A stretch of 64,000 nt of DNA, taken from positions 3,466,520-3,530,519 of the forward strand of contig NZ_CP006644.1 of NCBI RefSeq assembly GCF_000512205.2. Direction: 5' to 3'. Below are positions 26,985 through 35,673 of the stretch, piece after piece. Position 1 is the first letter of the stretch. The number at the start of each line of letters is the position of its first letter. Source of the DNA: Sphingomonas sanxanigenens DSM 19645 = NX02. GTDB lineage: Bacteria > Pseudomonadota > Alphaproteobacteria > Sphingomonadales > Sphingomonadaceae. The notes beneath the pieces were generated by a model. That model did not search any database and was not told the origin of the DNA. It worked only from the letters and a program-made list of their open reading frames with translations. Made by a program: the position numbers and the translations under genes.

Positions 26985-28127
26985 TCAGCGTGCCGAATTT
27001 GCCACTGGCGCGAACGGATTCCGCCGCGAACGGCTGCGCAGGTCGCGCGCCCAGACGATCGAGAAGCGCGCCCATTTGACCCGTGCCGTCCACGTCCCTT
27101 GGCTCTCCCGCCAGCCATAATCGCGCACATAGCCGAGATAGGCGGGTACATAATCGCGGGCGAGCGCCGCGCCGCAATCGGCGGGTGCCGGCGGCCCGGT
27201 GCGCCAGCGCTGCATGAAAAGCGTGGCGAAACCCTGGAGCGCCTGCGCGGTGCGTGGATCGACCGCAGCGGGCGCCCACGCCTTCTCCGGCAGGGCACCG
27301 TGGATCGCCGCATGCGCGATCAACGCGACGAACCAGGTGCCGGTCTCGGTCAGATGAACGTCGTCGGTGAACAGCAGCGCGATCGTGTCGCGCGGCGCCG
27401 TGCCCGAGAGCCCGTCGATCCCGCGCGGAGAGACCGCCTCGGCGACCAGTTCGGCCAGCGCCTCCGCCGCCGGGATCAGCGCGACGCGATGGCGGTTGTT
27501 TTCCGCCGCCAGCCGCCGGTTGAGCTGCGCGGCGGTGCAGTGCCACGCCAGCGCGGCGGACCGCTCATAGTCGATCCAGCGCCCCGGCGTGTCGGCGCCC
27601 GAATGGCCGAGCCAGCTCGTATAGAGGAAGGTGCGGCTGCCCGGATTGGCGGCCTCGAAGCGGCGGATGTAGTCGAGCGCATTGCCGATCGTATCGTCCC
27701 ACATCAGGCTTTCGAGCAGGGAATCCCGCTCGGTGATGATCAGCGTGTCGTATCGCCCCGCCGGATGCGGCGACGCGATCTCGTGCAGCACGTCCGCCCG
27801 CGCACCGGCGCGGTCGAGCCCCTCCCGATAGCCGGCATCGCCGCCCCGCCCGCGCGTGCGCATCTCGATGGTCGATCCGTAGAGGTGCTGCATGTTCCAG
27901 TCGAACGGCCGGCCACCGGCTGCGGCGATCGCGGCAAGATGATCGGGCAAGGGTCGCGCTGTGAGGCTGTGGCCCGAGACGAACAGCCGTCGCGGCGGCG
28001 TCGCCGCCGGTTGCCGCTCGGGCACGGGCGCATGCGCGTCGGGGCCCGGCACGGGTGCCTGCTCGATCCGCGCGCTTCCCGCGAGACCGCCCATCACCAC
28101 CAGTGCCGCAATCCCCGCTGCCCGCAT
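26985..28127 (-). CDS. Secreted SGNH-hydrolase-like protein
   Basis: 380 residues with an N-terminal signal peptide (MRAAGIAALVVMGGLAGSARI). Near residue 51 LFVSGHSLTARPL carries the block I nucleophile serine in a GHS context, and near residue 258 FTDDVHLTETGTWFVAL provides the block V Asp-x-x-His. These are the marks of SGNH/GDSL esterases that add or remove acetyl and other ester groups from polysaccharides. It starts one base after the stop of the WecG/TagA-type gene, in the same operon. It probably edits the exopolysaccharide in the periplasm; hydrolase and acyltransferase activities cannot be told apart here. Confidence 0.75.
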   Translation of the reverse strand: MRAAGIAALVVMGGLAGSARIEQAPVPGPDAHAPVPERQPAATPPRRLFVSGHSLTARPLPDHLAAIAAAGGRPFDWNMQHLYGSTIEMRTRGRGGDAGYREGLDRAGARADVLHEIASPHPAGRYDTLIITERDSLLESLMWDDTIGNALDYIRRFEAANPGSRTFLYTSWLGHSGADTPGRWIDYERSAALAWHCTAAQLNRRLAAENNRHRVALIPAAEALAELVAEAVSPRGIDGLSGTAPRDTIALLFTDDVHLTETGTWFVALIAHAAIHGALPEKAWAPAAVDPRTAQALQGFATLFMQRWRTGPPAPADCGAALARDYVPAYLGYVRDYGWRESQGTWTARVKWARFSIVWARDLRSRSRRNPFAPVANSAR

Positions 28128-28128
28128 C

Positions 28129-28941
28129 CTATTGCTGCGTCCGGCCGCGTCGCCAGCTCCGTTCGATCTGGAAGATTTCGGGGCCTTCGATCAGGTAGCG
28201 CCGCCACATCCGGCGCGGGTTCGATCCCAGCCGATAGAGCCATTCCAGCGACATGCGCTGCAGGATCGGCGGCGCGCGATCCTGCACGCCGGTCAGGAAA
28301 TCGAGGCTGGCGCCGACGCAGAAACCGATGCCGGTGATGCCGCCGGCACGCTTGGCGCGATAGGCCAGGATCTCCTGCTGCGGCGATCCCACGGCGAGGA
28401 AGATGTAGCGCGCCCGAGCGTTCATCAAGAAGCGCACCGCGTCCGCCACGGCGATCGGGTTGTGGATGAAACCCATCGGCGGATCATGATGCACGACATC
28501 GGTCAGCCCATATTGTTCGGCGAGCTGCGCGATCACCGCGGGGCGCCCGCCGACGATCGCGACCCGATCGTTCGGCTGGATGACATGCTCGAACAGTTCG
28601 GCTGTCAAGTCGCTGCCGGGAACCACCGGCAGCGCGAAGCCCACCCGCTTCGCCAGCCGCGCGAGGATGCGGCTGTCGCACAGCGTCATCCACGCCGCGC
28701 GATAGGCCGGCCACAGATCCGACCGGCTGCGCTGCAGCCGCACGACATGATCGACATTGGGGGTGACGATATAGGCGAAGGGCGCCGTCGCCGGGCGGTC
28801 ACGGACCTTCTCGATCACCGAATCCGTGCCCTGCATCGTGAAGGACACGTCGATGAACTGGACGGTCGACTGCGCCAGCGCGCCGCCGACGCCTGGGGGT
28901 GCGGCCATGCCGGCCGCTGCACGTTCAGCGCCAAGGGACAT
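28129..28941 (-). CDS. WecG/TagA/CpsF-family glycosyltransferase (GT26)
   Basis: 270 residues from ATG 28941, with GAGAGAGG upstream; an in-frame start at 28986 is possible. The family pattern is clear: YIVTPNVDHVVRLQRSR, CDSRILARLAKRVG, VVPGSDLTAELFE, RVAIVGGRPAVI, PPMGFIHN, YIFLAVGSPQQE and GIGFCVGASLDFLTG. Members of GT26 transfer ManNAc(A), glucose or glucuronic acid to lipid-linked intermediates at the inner membrane (GumM is one example). It is the first gene of the minus-strand unit that continues with the SGNH, GH-A-like and Wzy genes, and it is divergent from the export operon. Confidence 0.9.
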   Translation of the reverse strand: MSLGAERAAAGMAAPPGVGGALAQSTVQFIDVSFTMQGTDSVIEKVRDRPATAPFAYIVTPNVDHVVRLQRSRSDLWPAYRAAWMTLCDSRILARLAKRVGFALPVVPGSDLTAELFEHVIQPNDRVAIVGGRPAVIAQLAEQYGLTDVVHHDPPMGFIHNPIAVADAVRFLMNARARYIFLAVGSPQQEILAYRAKRAGGITGIGFCVGASLDFLTGVQDRAPPILQRMSLEWLYRLGSNPRRMWRRYLIEGPEIFQIERSWRRGRTQQ

Positions 28942-29330
28942 CCGGGGAAGCCTCTCTCTAGCCCGCCTCGGTGAAACCGTCGGCAAAGCGACGCACCAGG
29001 CGATGTCGGTTCTGGGTCGGTTGTGCTCAAAAACTGGTCCGCGTCGCCGCCGGGCCGGCTGCCGGTTTCGCGCGACCGGTCCGACCCGTCGATCGGAGGA
29101 ACCGAGAACATGGTCCGACGCGGGCCCCCATTATGGAAGATCGCGCACCAATTTCTGCTTGGCGAACACGGCTCCCTTTTTTGCCTAGGAAAAATGAGCG
29201 GCGGCCATGCGGACGAATGCAGCGACGGACCGACTGGCATTTCTCCCAACCGCCAAGGGAGGACGGCAATCGACGAATTCCGGCACCCCCGCCGGACGAT
29301 TAGCCTGCGGGCAGTTGATTTTCGGGAGCA
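28942..29330. other. Divergent intergenic region of the exopolysaccharide locus
   Basis: About 390 bases between the start of the GT26 gene (minus) and the start of the export gene (plus). I see no supported coding sequence. It must hold both divergent promoters and is a likely control point of the locus. A T-rich patch (CCCTTTTTTGCC) lies near 29175-29186. No clear operator dyad was recognised. Confidence 0.4.
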
Positions 29331-29999
29331 ATGCTCGTGTCCACCACCTGGTTACTGTCCAATCGCCGCAGCCTCGCACGGGGCCTGAGGGCGGTCGCGC
29401 TGATTGGTGCGATGGCTGCAACAGCCCCCGCCACCGCCGAACCGGCGCCCGGTCCCACACCGCGGGTGACCGCCACGGTGCCGCCGGTCAGCCAGTATCG
29501 CGTCAACCCGGGTGACGACCTCGACGTTTTCGTGTGGGGCGAGGAACGCATGCAGCGCTCGGTGCGCGTCCAGCCCGACGGCACCTTTTCCTTTCCGCTG
29601 GCGGGCACGATCAAGGCGATGGGCCGCAACGTGACCGATATCGCCGCCGACATCCGGGAACGCATCGCGGTCAACTACCGCTCGACCGCGCCCGATGTCA
29701 CCGTTTCGGTGCGCGATGCCACGGGACTGCGCTTCTTCGTGGTCGGCAAGGTCCGTACGCCGGGCAGCTTTTCCAGCGGTTCGGCCGTCAACATCCTGCA
29801 GGCGCTCAGCATGGCCGGCGGTGCGGCCGAATTCGCCGACATCAGCAATGCCGTCATCCTGCGCCAGACGCCTTCCGGCCAGATCGTCGAGCCGGTGCAA
29901 CTCAACACCGTCCTGAAGGGCGGCCGGGCGCTCAAGGCCGGCAGTCTTTCGCGGCCCCTGCCGATGCTCATGAGCGGTGACGTCCTTGTCATCCCGTGA
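29331..29999 (+). CDS. Polysaccharide export protein (GumB/Wza-type, OPX)
   Basis: 222 residues. The signal peptide (RGLRAVALIGAMAATAPATA) has no lipobox cysteine. Residues 54-130 form the Poly_export domain (YRVNPGDDLDVFVWGEERMQRSVRVQPDGTFSFPLAGTIKAMG...), followed by one SLBB domain (FFVVGKVRTPGSFSSGSAVNILQALSMAGG). This small one-SLBB form is like GumB of xanthan and the sphingan export proteins. It would sit in the periplasm or outer membrane and link the Wzc/Wzz protein to an outer-membrane barrel. GGGAG lies upstream; GTG 29337 is an alternative start. The next gene encodes a beta-barrel. Confidence 0.9.
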   Translation: MLVSTTWLLSNRRSLARGLRAVALIGAMAATAPATAEPAPGPTPRVTATVPPVSQYRVNPGDDLDVFVWGEERMQRSVRVQPDGTFSFPLAGTIKAMGRNVTDIAADIRERIAVNYRSTAPDVTVSVRDATGLRFFVVGKVRTPGSFSSGSAVNILQALSMAGGAAEFADISNAVILRQTPSGQIVEPVQLNTVLKGGRALKAGSLSRPLPMLMSGDVLVIP

Positions 30000-30017
30000 G
30001 CACCCGTCATCCCGTGA
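29988..30017. repeat. 12-bp direct repeat, period 18
   Basis: GTCATCCCGTGA occurs at 29988-29999 and again at 30006-30017. The first copy ends with the stop codon of the export gene. The repeat sits in the start region of the barrel gene and may reflect a small duplication that moved its start. Confidence 0.6.
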
Positions 30018-30021
30018 CCGG

Positions 30022-31179
30022 ATGCCGGGCCGCGTGCCCGTGCGCCGGATGCTCTTCGGGGCGATCGCCGCACCAGCGGCGATCTTCGCGCCCAAATGCC
30101 TGGCGCAGACCGAGATCCGCATCGAAGCGGACGCCAATGTGCTCTATTCGGACAATCCTTTCCTGAGCTCGGACAAGAACACCGATGCCGGCGCCGCCGA
30201 GATCGTCGCGCGGCCTGAGATCGAGGTGCCGCTGGGGCCGGGCACGACCATCGAAGTCGGCGGCCGGGCCGGATTTCGGCAGTATACGCGACGCTATGGG
30301 AACTTCGTGACCGGGCGTGCCGATGCGACCTTCCGGCATCGCGACAGCGAATATCTCACGCTGATGAGCAACGTCGCCTATTCGCGCGAGCTCGCCGCGG
30401 ACGTGCTGACCGACAGCATCGACGCGGCGGTCGACACGCGGCGAATGCGCCAGGCCTATGGCGCGCGCACCTCGGTGGAATGGAATCCCAACGCGCGCTG
30501 GCAGTTCCTGGCCGACGCGGGCTGGCAGAAGACCAGCTATCCGGGATCGACGCTGCTTCAATCGACGAACGCCTATGATGTCGGCGTCACCGCCAGCCGC
30601 CGGGTGAGCGAATTGATGACCGTCGGCCTGCGCGGCGAATTCACCTCCAGCCGCATCGCCAATGGCGGCACGACCGAGGCGAAGTCGATCGGCGTCACGG
30701 TGGCACGCCGGCTGAACGCCAACTGGCGCGCCGACGCCACCGCGGGCATCGAATGGGCGAGTCTCGGCGGCCTTCCCGGCATACCCAACAACAACGGCAA
30801 CGACCGGTCCCGCTTCAGCGGCTCGGTGAACCTCTGCTACGATCCGCGCCGCATGACCTTGTGCCTGACGGGCGCGATCCGCAGCGAGGTCAGCGGGCTC
30901 GGCGGCCTCCAGCGCGAAACGGCGGTGGGCGCGACATTGGCGGTGCCGACCAGCACGCGCGGCCGGGTGACCGCCAGCGCCGACTATCGCCGCGCGCAAT
31001 TGCCGGGCTTCGGCGAAACCGACGTGCTGCGCGGCTCCGCCGCCTACGAACATCGCATGACTGAAACCATCTCCGTTCGCGCCGGTGCGGATTACCTCCA
31101 GCGCACGCGCGCGGACGGCAACCGGGTGGGCGCCGTGGTGGTGCAGATCGGCGTGACTTACCGGGGACGAGACAGATGA
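30022..31179 (+). CDS. Outer-membrane beta-barrel protein of the exopolysaccharide locus
   Basis: 385 residues from ATG 30022; a GTG at 29977 would overlap the export gene by 23 bases and ATG 30049 is also possible, since no start has a strong ribosome-binding site. A signal peptide (RRMLFGAIAAPAAIFAPKCLA) precedes alternating hydrophobic/polar strands rich in aromatic girdles (TTIEVGGRAGFRQYTRRYGNF, YLTLMSNVAYSREL), ending in a strand of the form VVVQIGVTYRGRDR. This fits the outer-membrane beta-barrel family (BBP2-type) found in exopolysaccharide loci of sphingomonads. It may form or assist the export pore together with the small OPX protein. It overlaps the Wzz-like gene by four bases. Confidence 0.75.
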   Translation: MPGRVPVRRMLFGAIAAPAAIFAPKCLAQTEIRIEADANVLYSDNPFLSSDKNTDAGAAEIVARPEIEVPLGPGTTIEVGGRAGFRQYTRRYGNFVTGRADATFRHRDSEYLTLMSNVAYSRELAADVLTDSIDAAVDTRRMRQAYGARTSVEWNPNARWQFLADAGWQKTSYPGSTLLQSTNAYDVGVTASRRVSELMTVGLRGEFTSSRIANGGTTEAKSIGVTVARRLNANWRADATAGIEWASLGGLPGIPNNNGNDRSRFSGSVNLCYDPRRMTLCLTGAIRSEVSGLGGLQRETAVGATLAVPTSTRGRVTASADYRRAQLPGFGETDVLRGSAAYEHRMTETISVRAGADYLQRTRADGNRVGAVVVQIGVTYRGRDR

Positions 31180-32657
31180 CCGCTCAACAGACCGCCGATG
31201 GCCTGGGGATTTATCCACGCGAGATCCTCGCGATCCTTTTTCGCCGCCGTTACTGGCTGCTGCTGCCGGTACTGGTCGGCCTCATCGGTGCGGTCGGCGC
31301 CATCGTCATGCAGCGCCCGATGTACAAATCGCAGGCGACGTTGCTGATCGATTCGGCGCAGATCGTGCTCGGGCCGGGCACCACCCCGCTCAGCAGCATC
31401 GCCAACGAACGCATCGCCAAGATCCGCCAGCAGGTCGTCAGTCGCGACAGCCTGAGCGCGCTCATCCGCGAGAACGGGCTCTACCCCAAGGAGCGCGCGG
31501 CGATGGAGTTCGAGAATGTGCTGGCGATCGCGCGCAGTGCGATCGGCGTCGACCTCGTCGGCGCGAACCAGAACAACAACAACGGCAGCACGATCGCCTT
31601 CACCCTTTCCTTCACCTACCAGGACGCCGGAAAGGCGCGCGCGGTGACCGAGCGGCTGACCAAGCAGTTCCTGGTCGAAGACAAGCGCTTCCGCACCCAG
31701 CAGGCCGAAGGCACCGCGACCTTCCTCGGCCGCCGCGCGGAGGAACTCCGCCGCCAGCTCAGCGAGCTGGAAGAGAAGCGCCGCGGCGTCGAGGCCCGTT
31801 ATGCCGGCGCGCTGCCGAGCCATATCGCGCTCAGCGCCCAGTCCGGCGCCGCGCTGCGCGCCGAGGTTTCGCGCATCGACGCCGAATCGCAGGGCATCGC
31901 GCAGCAGAACGGCATTCTCGTAACGACGATACGGTCCGCGCAGCAGGCGCCGCCCCCGGGCCAGGAAGCCGTGCGCCGCGCGGAGGAGAAGCTCAACCAG
32001 CTCGAGGCGGTCTATTCCGACGATTATCCCGGCGTGGTCGCCGCGCGCGCCGCGCTGGCACGCGAACAGGCGGCTGCCCGCCGGGCGCAGCCCGACGGTC
32101 GCGCCGACGTGATCGAGGCGGAGATCGCATCCGGCCGCGCGCGCATCGACATGCTCGCCGCGCGGCGCAGCGAGCTGGTCGCCGCCATCGCCGACCTCGA
32201 CCATCGTTCTGCGCAGGCACCGCAGGCCGCCTACGAGCTGAACATGATCGAGCGCGAATATGACAACATCAAGCGCCAATATGAGGCGCTCCGCGAGAAG
32301 CAGCTCGATGCGCAGGTCGCCGCCAACCTCCAGTCGGAGGACAAGGGCGAGCGCTTCTCGGTGGTGGACGAGCCCAGCATGCCGCACGAGTCGCTGGGCA
32401 CGAAGCCGATGATCCTGCTGCTGATGGGCGTGTTCGGCGGGGGCGGTGCCGGCGTGGCGCTGGCACTCGGTTTCGAACTGCTGCGCGGCACCATCCATGG
32501 CGAGGAGACGCTGACCAAGCTCCTCAAGGCACCGCCCCTGGGCGTCGTGCCGGTCACCCGGCAGCCGAGCGTGCTGCCCTGGTTCTTCGGGCGCAACAAG
32601 ACCGGACGGGCAACAGCGCCCGCCGGCATGATGGGAGGAAAACGCTATGCAGGCTGA
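31176..32657 (+). CDS. Chain-length determinant/Wzc-type membrane protein (GumC-like, no kinase domain)
   Basis: 493 residues. Two membrane segments (about 26-46 and 410-437) enclose a long periplasmic coiled-coil region (about 150-390, rich in Arg, Glu, Ala and Gln), the Wzz/PCP topology. The N-terminal Wzz domain shows YPREILAILFRRRYWLLLPVLVGLIGAVGAIVM; the motif before the second membrane segment is FSVVDEPSMPHESLGTKP, with the usual proline. It regulates chain length and bridges the polymerase to the export protein. Its cytoplasmic kinase partner is encoded separately by the next gene, which starts inside its last codons. It is coupled to the barrel gene by an ATGA overlap. Confidence 0.9.
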   Translation: MTAQQTADGLGIYPREILAILFRRRYWLLLPVLVGLIGAVGAIVMQRPMYKSQATLLIDSAQIVLGPGTTPLSSIANERIAKIRQQVVSRDSLSALIRENGLYPKERAAMEFENVLAIARSAIGVDLVGANQNNNNGSTIAFTLSFTYQDAGKARAVTERLTKQFLVEDKRFRTQQAEGTATFLGRRAEELRRQLSELEEKRRGVEARYAGALPSHIALSAQSGAALRAEVSRIDAESQGIAQQNGILVTTIRSAQQAPPPGQEAVRRAEEKLNQLEAVYSDDYPGVVAARAALAREQAAARRAQPDGRADVIEAEIASGRARIDMLAARRSELVAAIADLDHRSAQAPQAAYELNMIEREYDNIKRQYEALREKQLDAQVAANLQSEDKGERFSVVDEPSMPHESLGTKPMILLLMGVFGGGGAGVALALGFELLRGTIHGEETLTKLLKAPPLGVVPVTRQPSVLPWFFGRNKTGRATAPAGMMGGKRYAG

Positions 32658-33435
32658 GATCGACACCGCACCGGTCGTCCGGCTCAACCGGGCAAACGAG
32701 GACGTACCCGTGATGCCGGATTACAGCCCCGACCGGGACCTGCTGGCCGCCAACCTCGTCGTCGGCTTCGAACCGATGAACGAGCGCGTCCATCCCTTCT
32801 TCAACATGCGCTCGCAATTGCTGCGCGCGGTCCACTCGTCGGGAAAGCGCGTGTTCGGCGTCACCTCGGTGCAGCCCGGCAACGGCAAGACGCACATCTC
32901 GATCAACCTCGCCGCCGCGCTCAGCCGGATCTACCCGACGATCCTGATCGAGCTCGATCTGCGCCGCCCCTCGGTCGGCAACCGGCTGGGGCTGCCGCAG
33001 CTGCAGCCGGGCATGGACGATTATCTGATGGGCACCGTGCCGTGGCGCGAGACCTGCCTGCGCATCCACGGCTTCGACCTCACCGTTTCGCGCGTGCGCG
33101 ATCCGCGCGACAATGCCGAGGAGTTGCTGGCATCGCCGCGCCTACCCGACCTGATCGCGTCGCTGCGTGGCATCGAGGGCAGCCCGGTGATCATCGTCGA
33201 TACGCCGCCGGCGCTGGTGAACGACGATCTCATGCTGATCTCGCGCGTGATCGACGGCGTGGTGATGGTGGTCCAGGAGGCGCGCACGCCCAAGCGGGCG
33301 CTGCTCGATGCGATCAACTCGCTCAACCCCACGCCGATCGTCGGCTCGGTGCTGAACATGTCGATCTCCAGCCCGCAGCAGCACCACGACTATGGCTATT
33401 ATTACATGCCGCCCGAGCGCAGCGGCGCCCGCTGA
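32647..33435 (+). CDS. Bacterial tyrosine kinase (CpsD/CapB-type) for exopolysaccharide control
   Basis: 262 residues, GGAGG eight bases before ATG 32647, start overlapping the previous gene by 11 bases. Walker A is deviant but functional-looking: SVQPGNGKTH (Lys81, Thr82). Walker A' is IELDLRRPSVG (102-111) and Walker B is VIIVDTPPALV (about 181-191). The C-terminus has a tyrosine cluster (DYGYYYMPPERS), the usual autophosphorylation site. Such BY-kinases interact with the Wzz-like partner and cycle phosphorylation to time polymer assembly. No tyrosine-phosphatase gene is present in the window. Confidence 0.88.
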   Translation: MQAEIDTAPVVRLNRANEDVPVMPDYSPDRDLLAANLVVGFEPMNERVHPFFNMRSQLLRAVHSSGKRVFGVTSVQPGNGKTHISINLAAALSRIYPTILIELDLRRPSVGNRLGLPQLQPGMDDYLMGTVPWRETCLRIHGFDLTVSRVRDPRDNAEELLASPRLPDLIASLRGIEGSPVIIVDTPPALVNDDLMLISRVIDGVVMVVQEARTPKRALLDAINSLNPTPIVGSVLNMSISSPQQHHDYGYYYMPPERSGAR

Positions 33436-33572
33436 CCTTCACCCCGGAACAGCGCTGGCCGGCATCGACCCGGCCACGCGGATTGGACGACGATGACCGA
33501 CATTGATCCCCGCTCCTGCTCCGCCGTGAAGCACGGTTCGATCCTTGCGCCTTCGATCGAGGGGGAGAAACG

Positions 33573-34532
33573 ATGAAGCCGCCCTCCGAACGATCCATCT
33601 GGCTCAGGAATCTACCGGCGCGCACCATGCTCAAGCTGCTCAACCAACCCCGTGTCCGCACCACGCTCGGCGATCGCTATGAGCGTGCGCTGGAACAGCA
33701 TCGCAGCATCCTGCCGCGCCTCAGCGGCATCGATGCGGAGATCGTCGCCGCGCTCGACCGCGACGGCGTGTTCGTCACCACGGTCGACGCGCTCGGCCTG
33801 TCGGACAGCGGCACGATCGTGGGCACCGCGGCGATGCTCGCCGAACAGTTCGCCCCCGAGGCGCGCGCGCGCGCGGCGGGCGGCGAGGCGTTCACCATCG
33901 TCCCGCCCGAGCGGATCGTGAACAACCCCGCGATCTATTTCTGGGGGCTGCACGACCGGCTGCTCGACATCGCCGAATCCTATATCGGCCTGCCACCCGC
34001 CTATGACGGCGTGGCGATCAACTATACCGTCGCCGACGGGCGCGAGATCTCCACGCGCAAGTGGCACCGCGACTGGGAAGACCGGCGGATGCTGAAGGTG
34101 GCGGTCTATGTCCACGACGTCGACGAGGGCGGCGGCCCGTTCCAGATGATCCGCCGGCACGACACGCTGCAGAACGACAGCGACGGGTTCGACTATAGCC
34201 TGGCCGACGATACCGAACTCGAGCGCCGGCTCGGTGCCGGTTTCACCCGTGATATCGTAAGCTGCACGGGCAAGGCCGGCACGGTGATCTTCACCGACAC
34301 CGCGCGCTTCTTCCACCGCGGCAAGCCGGCGATCGAGCGCGACCGTGCCGCCATCTTCTACAGCTATTTTGCCAGCCGGCCGCGCCATCCCTTCCTGTGC
34401 GAACGCACGGGCATGACACGCGGCGACATCGCCCGGCTGGCCCATGCCCTGCCCCACCGCCAGCGCGACGCCGCGCTATGGCGGCGGCGGCTGTCGACCG
34501 CGCTGCGGATCATCCCGCCGGCGACGCTGTAG
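33573..34532 (+). CDS. PhyH-like 2-oxoglutarate/Fe(II) oxygenase
   Basis: 319 residues; GGGGGAGAAACG precedes ATG 33573. The pattern matches the phytanoyl-CoA dioxygenase superfamily: WHRDWEDRRMLKVAVYVHDVDEGGGPFQMI with metal ligands His165-x-Asp167, and TARFFHRGKP with distal His248, followed by an arginine (about 254) for 2-oxoglutarate. It is the last gene of the export operon, 137 bases after the kinase gene and directly before a strong hairpin. In this position it probably hydroxylates a component of the polysaccharide or its lipid carrier; the substrate is unknown. It is unrelated in detail to the oxygenase encoded at 19399. Confidence 0.8.
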   Translation: MKPPSERSIWLRNLPARTMLKLLNQPRVRTTLGDRYERALEQHRSILPRLSGIDAEIVAALDRDGVFVTTVDALGLSDSGTIVGTAAMLAEQFAPEARARAAGGEAFTIVPPERIVNNPAIYFWGLHDRLLDIAESYIGLPPAYDGVAINYTVADGREISTRKWHRDWEDRRMLKVAVYVHDVDEGGGPFQMIRRHDTLQNDSDGFDYSLADDTELERRLGAGFTRDIVSCTGKAGTVIFTDTARFFHRGKPAIERDRAAIFYSYFASRPRHPFLCERTGMTRGDIARLAHALPHRQRDAALWRRRLSTALRIIPPATL

Positions 34533-34539
34533 GGGCGGG

Positions 34540-34574
34540 ACCCGCGGCGCGGCTCGGGGGGCCGCGCCGCGGGT
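34540..34574 (+). terminator. Very strong hairpin after the export operon
   Basis: ACCCGCGGCGCGGC (34540-34553) is perfectly repeated inverted as GCCGCGCCGCGGGT (34561-34574) around a 7-base loop, eight bases after the stop of the PhyH-like gene. No U-tract follows, so it may be a Rho-assisted terminator or an RNA-stabilising stem. Confidence 0.65.
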
Positions 34575-34645
34575 GTTCGTATTCGGGTGCGGAGCCTGTG
34601 AAAATTCGCTCGCCTACTCGGCGCGCACGGAAGAAGAACACCGCT

Positions 34646-34669
34646 CCCCGTTCGTCCCGAGCGAAGTCG
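34646..34669 (+). repeat. Intergenic repeat, copy 1
   Basis: CGTTCGTCCCGAGCGAAG plus flanking bases. The reverse complement recurs on the other side of the IS110 gene (35907-35930, one base different) and again at 56080-56103. Short repeats of this kind are scattered between genes in sphingomonad genomes. Confidence 0.65.
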
Positions 34670-34686
34670 AGCATCTGTCTTCCAGG

Positions 34687-35673
34687 TCAAGCGGGTTTGG
34701 GCGCCCACACGCGATTTTTGGTGATGAGGGTGTTGGCAAGCGCGACGAGTTTTCGTGCGACGGCGATGAGGGCGAGCTTTGGAGCTTTTCCGCGCGCGAG
34801 AAGGCCATCGTAGAAGCGCTTCAAGTCGGGGTTGCGGCGGCTGGCGACGAGCGCGGCCATGTAGAGGGTGGATCTGAGCTCGGCGCGTCCGCCGCGTATG
34901 GATCGCTTGCCGCGCATGCCGCCGCTGTCGCGGGCGAAGGGCGCGAGGCCGACGAGGGCTGCGGCCTGCTTGTTGGTAATGCGGCCGAGTTCGTGGAGGT
35001 ATGAGAGGAAGGCCTGGGTGCTGATGGGGCCGATGGCGGGGATGGATCGCAGGATTTTGGCTTTGCGCGTCATCTCGGCATCAGCCTTGATCAGTTCCTC
35101 GATCTTCACCTCGATGCGATCGATATGCGTGGCGATCGAGCTCAGCCTTCTTTTATGTTCGCTCTTGAGGAAGCTGCCCTGCGTGACGCTGAGCCTGTTG
35201 CGCAGCGCGGTCTGTTCGGCGAGCGCCGCGGTGCGGGCGCTGACGAGTTCCTGAAGCTCCTCCTGCCGCCGGCTCACCGGCTCGGATGCCGAGAGGCCGA
35301 AGCGATCGGCCATCAATGCCAGCATGGCGGCATCGATCGCATCGGTCTTGGCGAGTTTGCCGGCAGCCTCGGCGAACAGCCTGGCCCTCAGCGGATTGAC
35401 GAGCGCCACCGGCAGTCCGGCATCATGCAGATGGCGTTGGACGTCCCGATGATAGCGCGACGTCGGCTCCATCAGCACCAGCTTCACCGCGAACCGGCCG
35501 AGCACCTCGACCAGGCGGTCATGCCCGGCACTGTCGTTGCTCACCCGCAGCTGCTCGCCCACCGGGTGAATGTGGATGTCCAAATTGGCCTTGCTCACAT
35601 CGACGCCGACATGGACCTCCGGCAGCGACTTGTCCTCGACCTTTCCTTGCATACGGGACTTGCTCCCCTTCAT
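34687..35673 (-). CDS. IS110-family transposase
   Basis: 328 residues, complete. The N-terminal DEDD domain shows VGVDVSKANLDIHI (first Asp), LMEPTSRYHRDV (Glu) and KTDAIDAAMLALM (DxxD). The C-terminal Transposase_20 domain has LRSIPAIGPISTQAFLSYL and ALVGLAPFARDSGGMRGKR, with the conserved serine-containing region RAELRSTLYMAALVASR. IS110 elements lack classical terminal inverted repeats, so the element's ends are not defined here; newer members encode a guide (bridge) RNA in a flanking non-coding end. It separates the export operon from the GT4 gene. Confidence 0.92.
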   Translation of the reverse strand: MKGSKSRMQGKVEDKSLPEVHVGVDVSKANLDIHIHPVGEQLRVSNDSAGHDRLVEVLGRFAVKLVLMEPTSRYHRDVQRHLHDAGLPVALVNPLRARLFAEAAGKLAKTDAIDAAMLALMADRFGLSASEPVSRRQEELQELVSARTAALAEQTALRNRLSVTQGSFLKSEHKRRLSSIATHIDRIEVKIEELIKADAEMTRKAKILRSIPAIGPISTQAFLSYLHELGRITNKQAAALVGLAPFARDSGGMRGKRSIRGGRAELRSTLYMAALVASRRNPDLKRFYDGLLARGKAPKLALIAVARKLVALANTLITKNRVWAPKPA

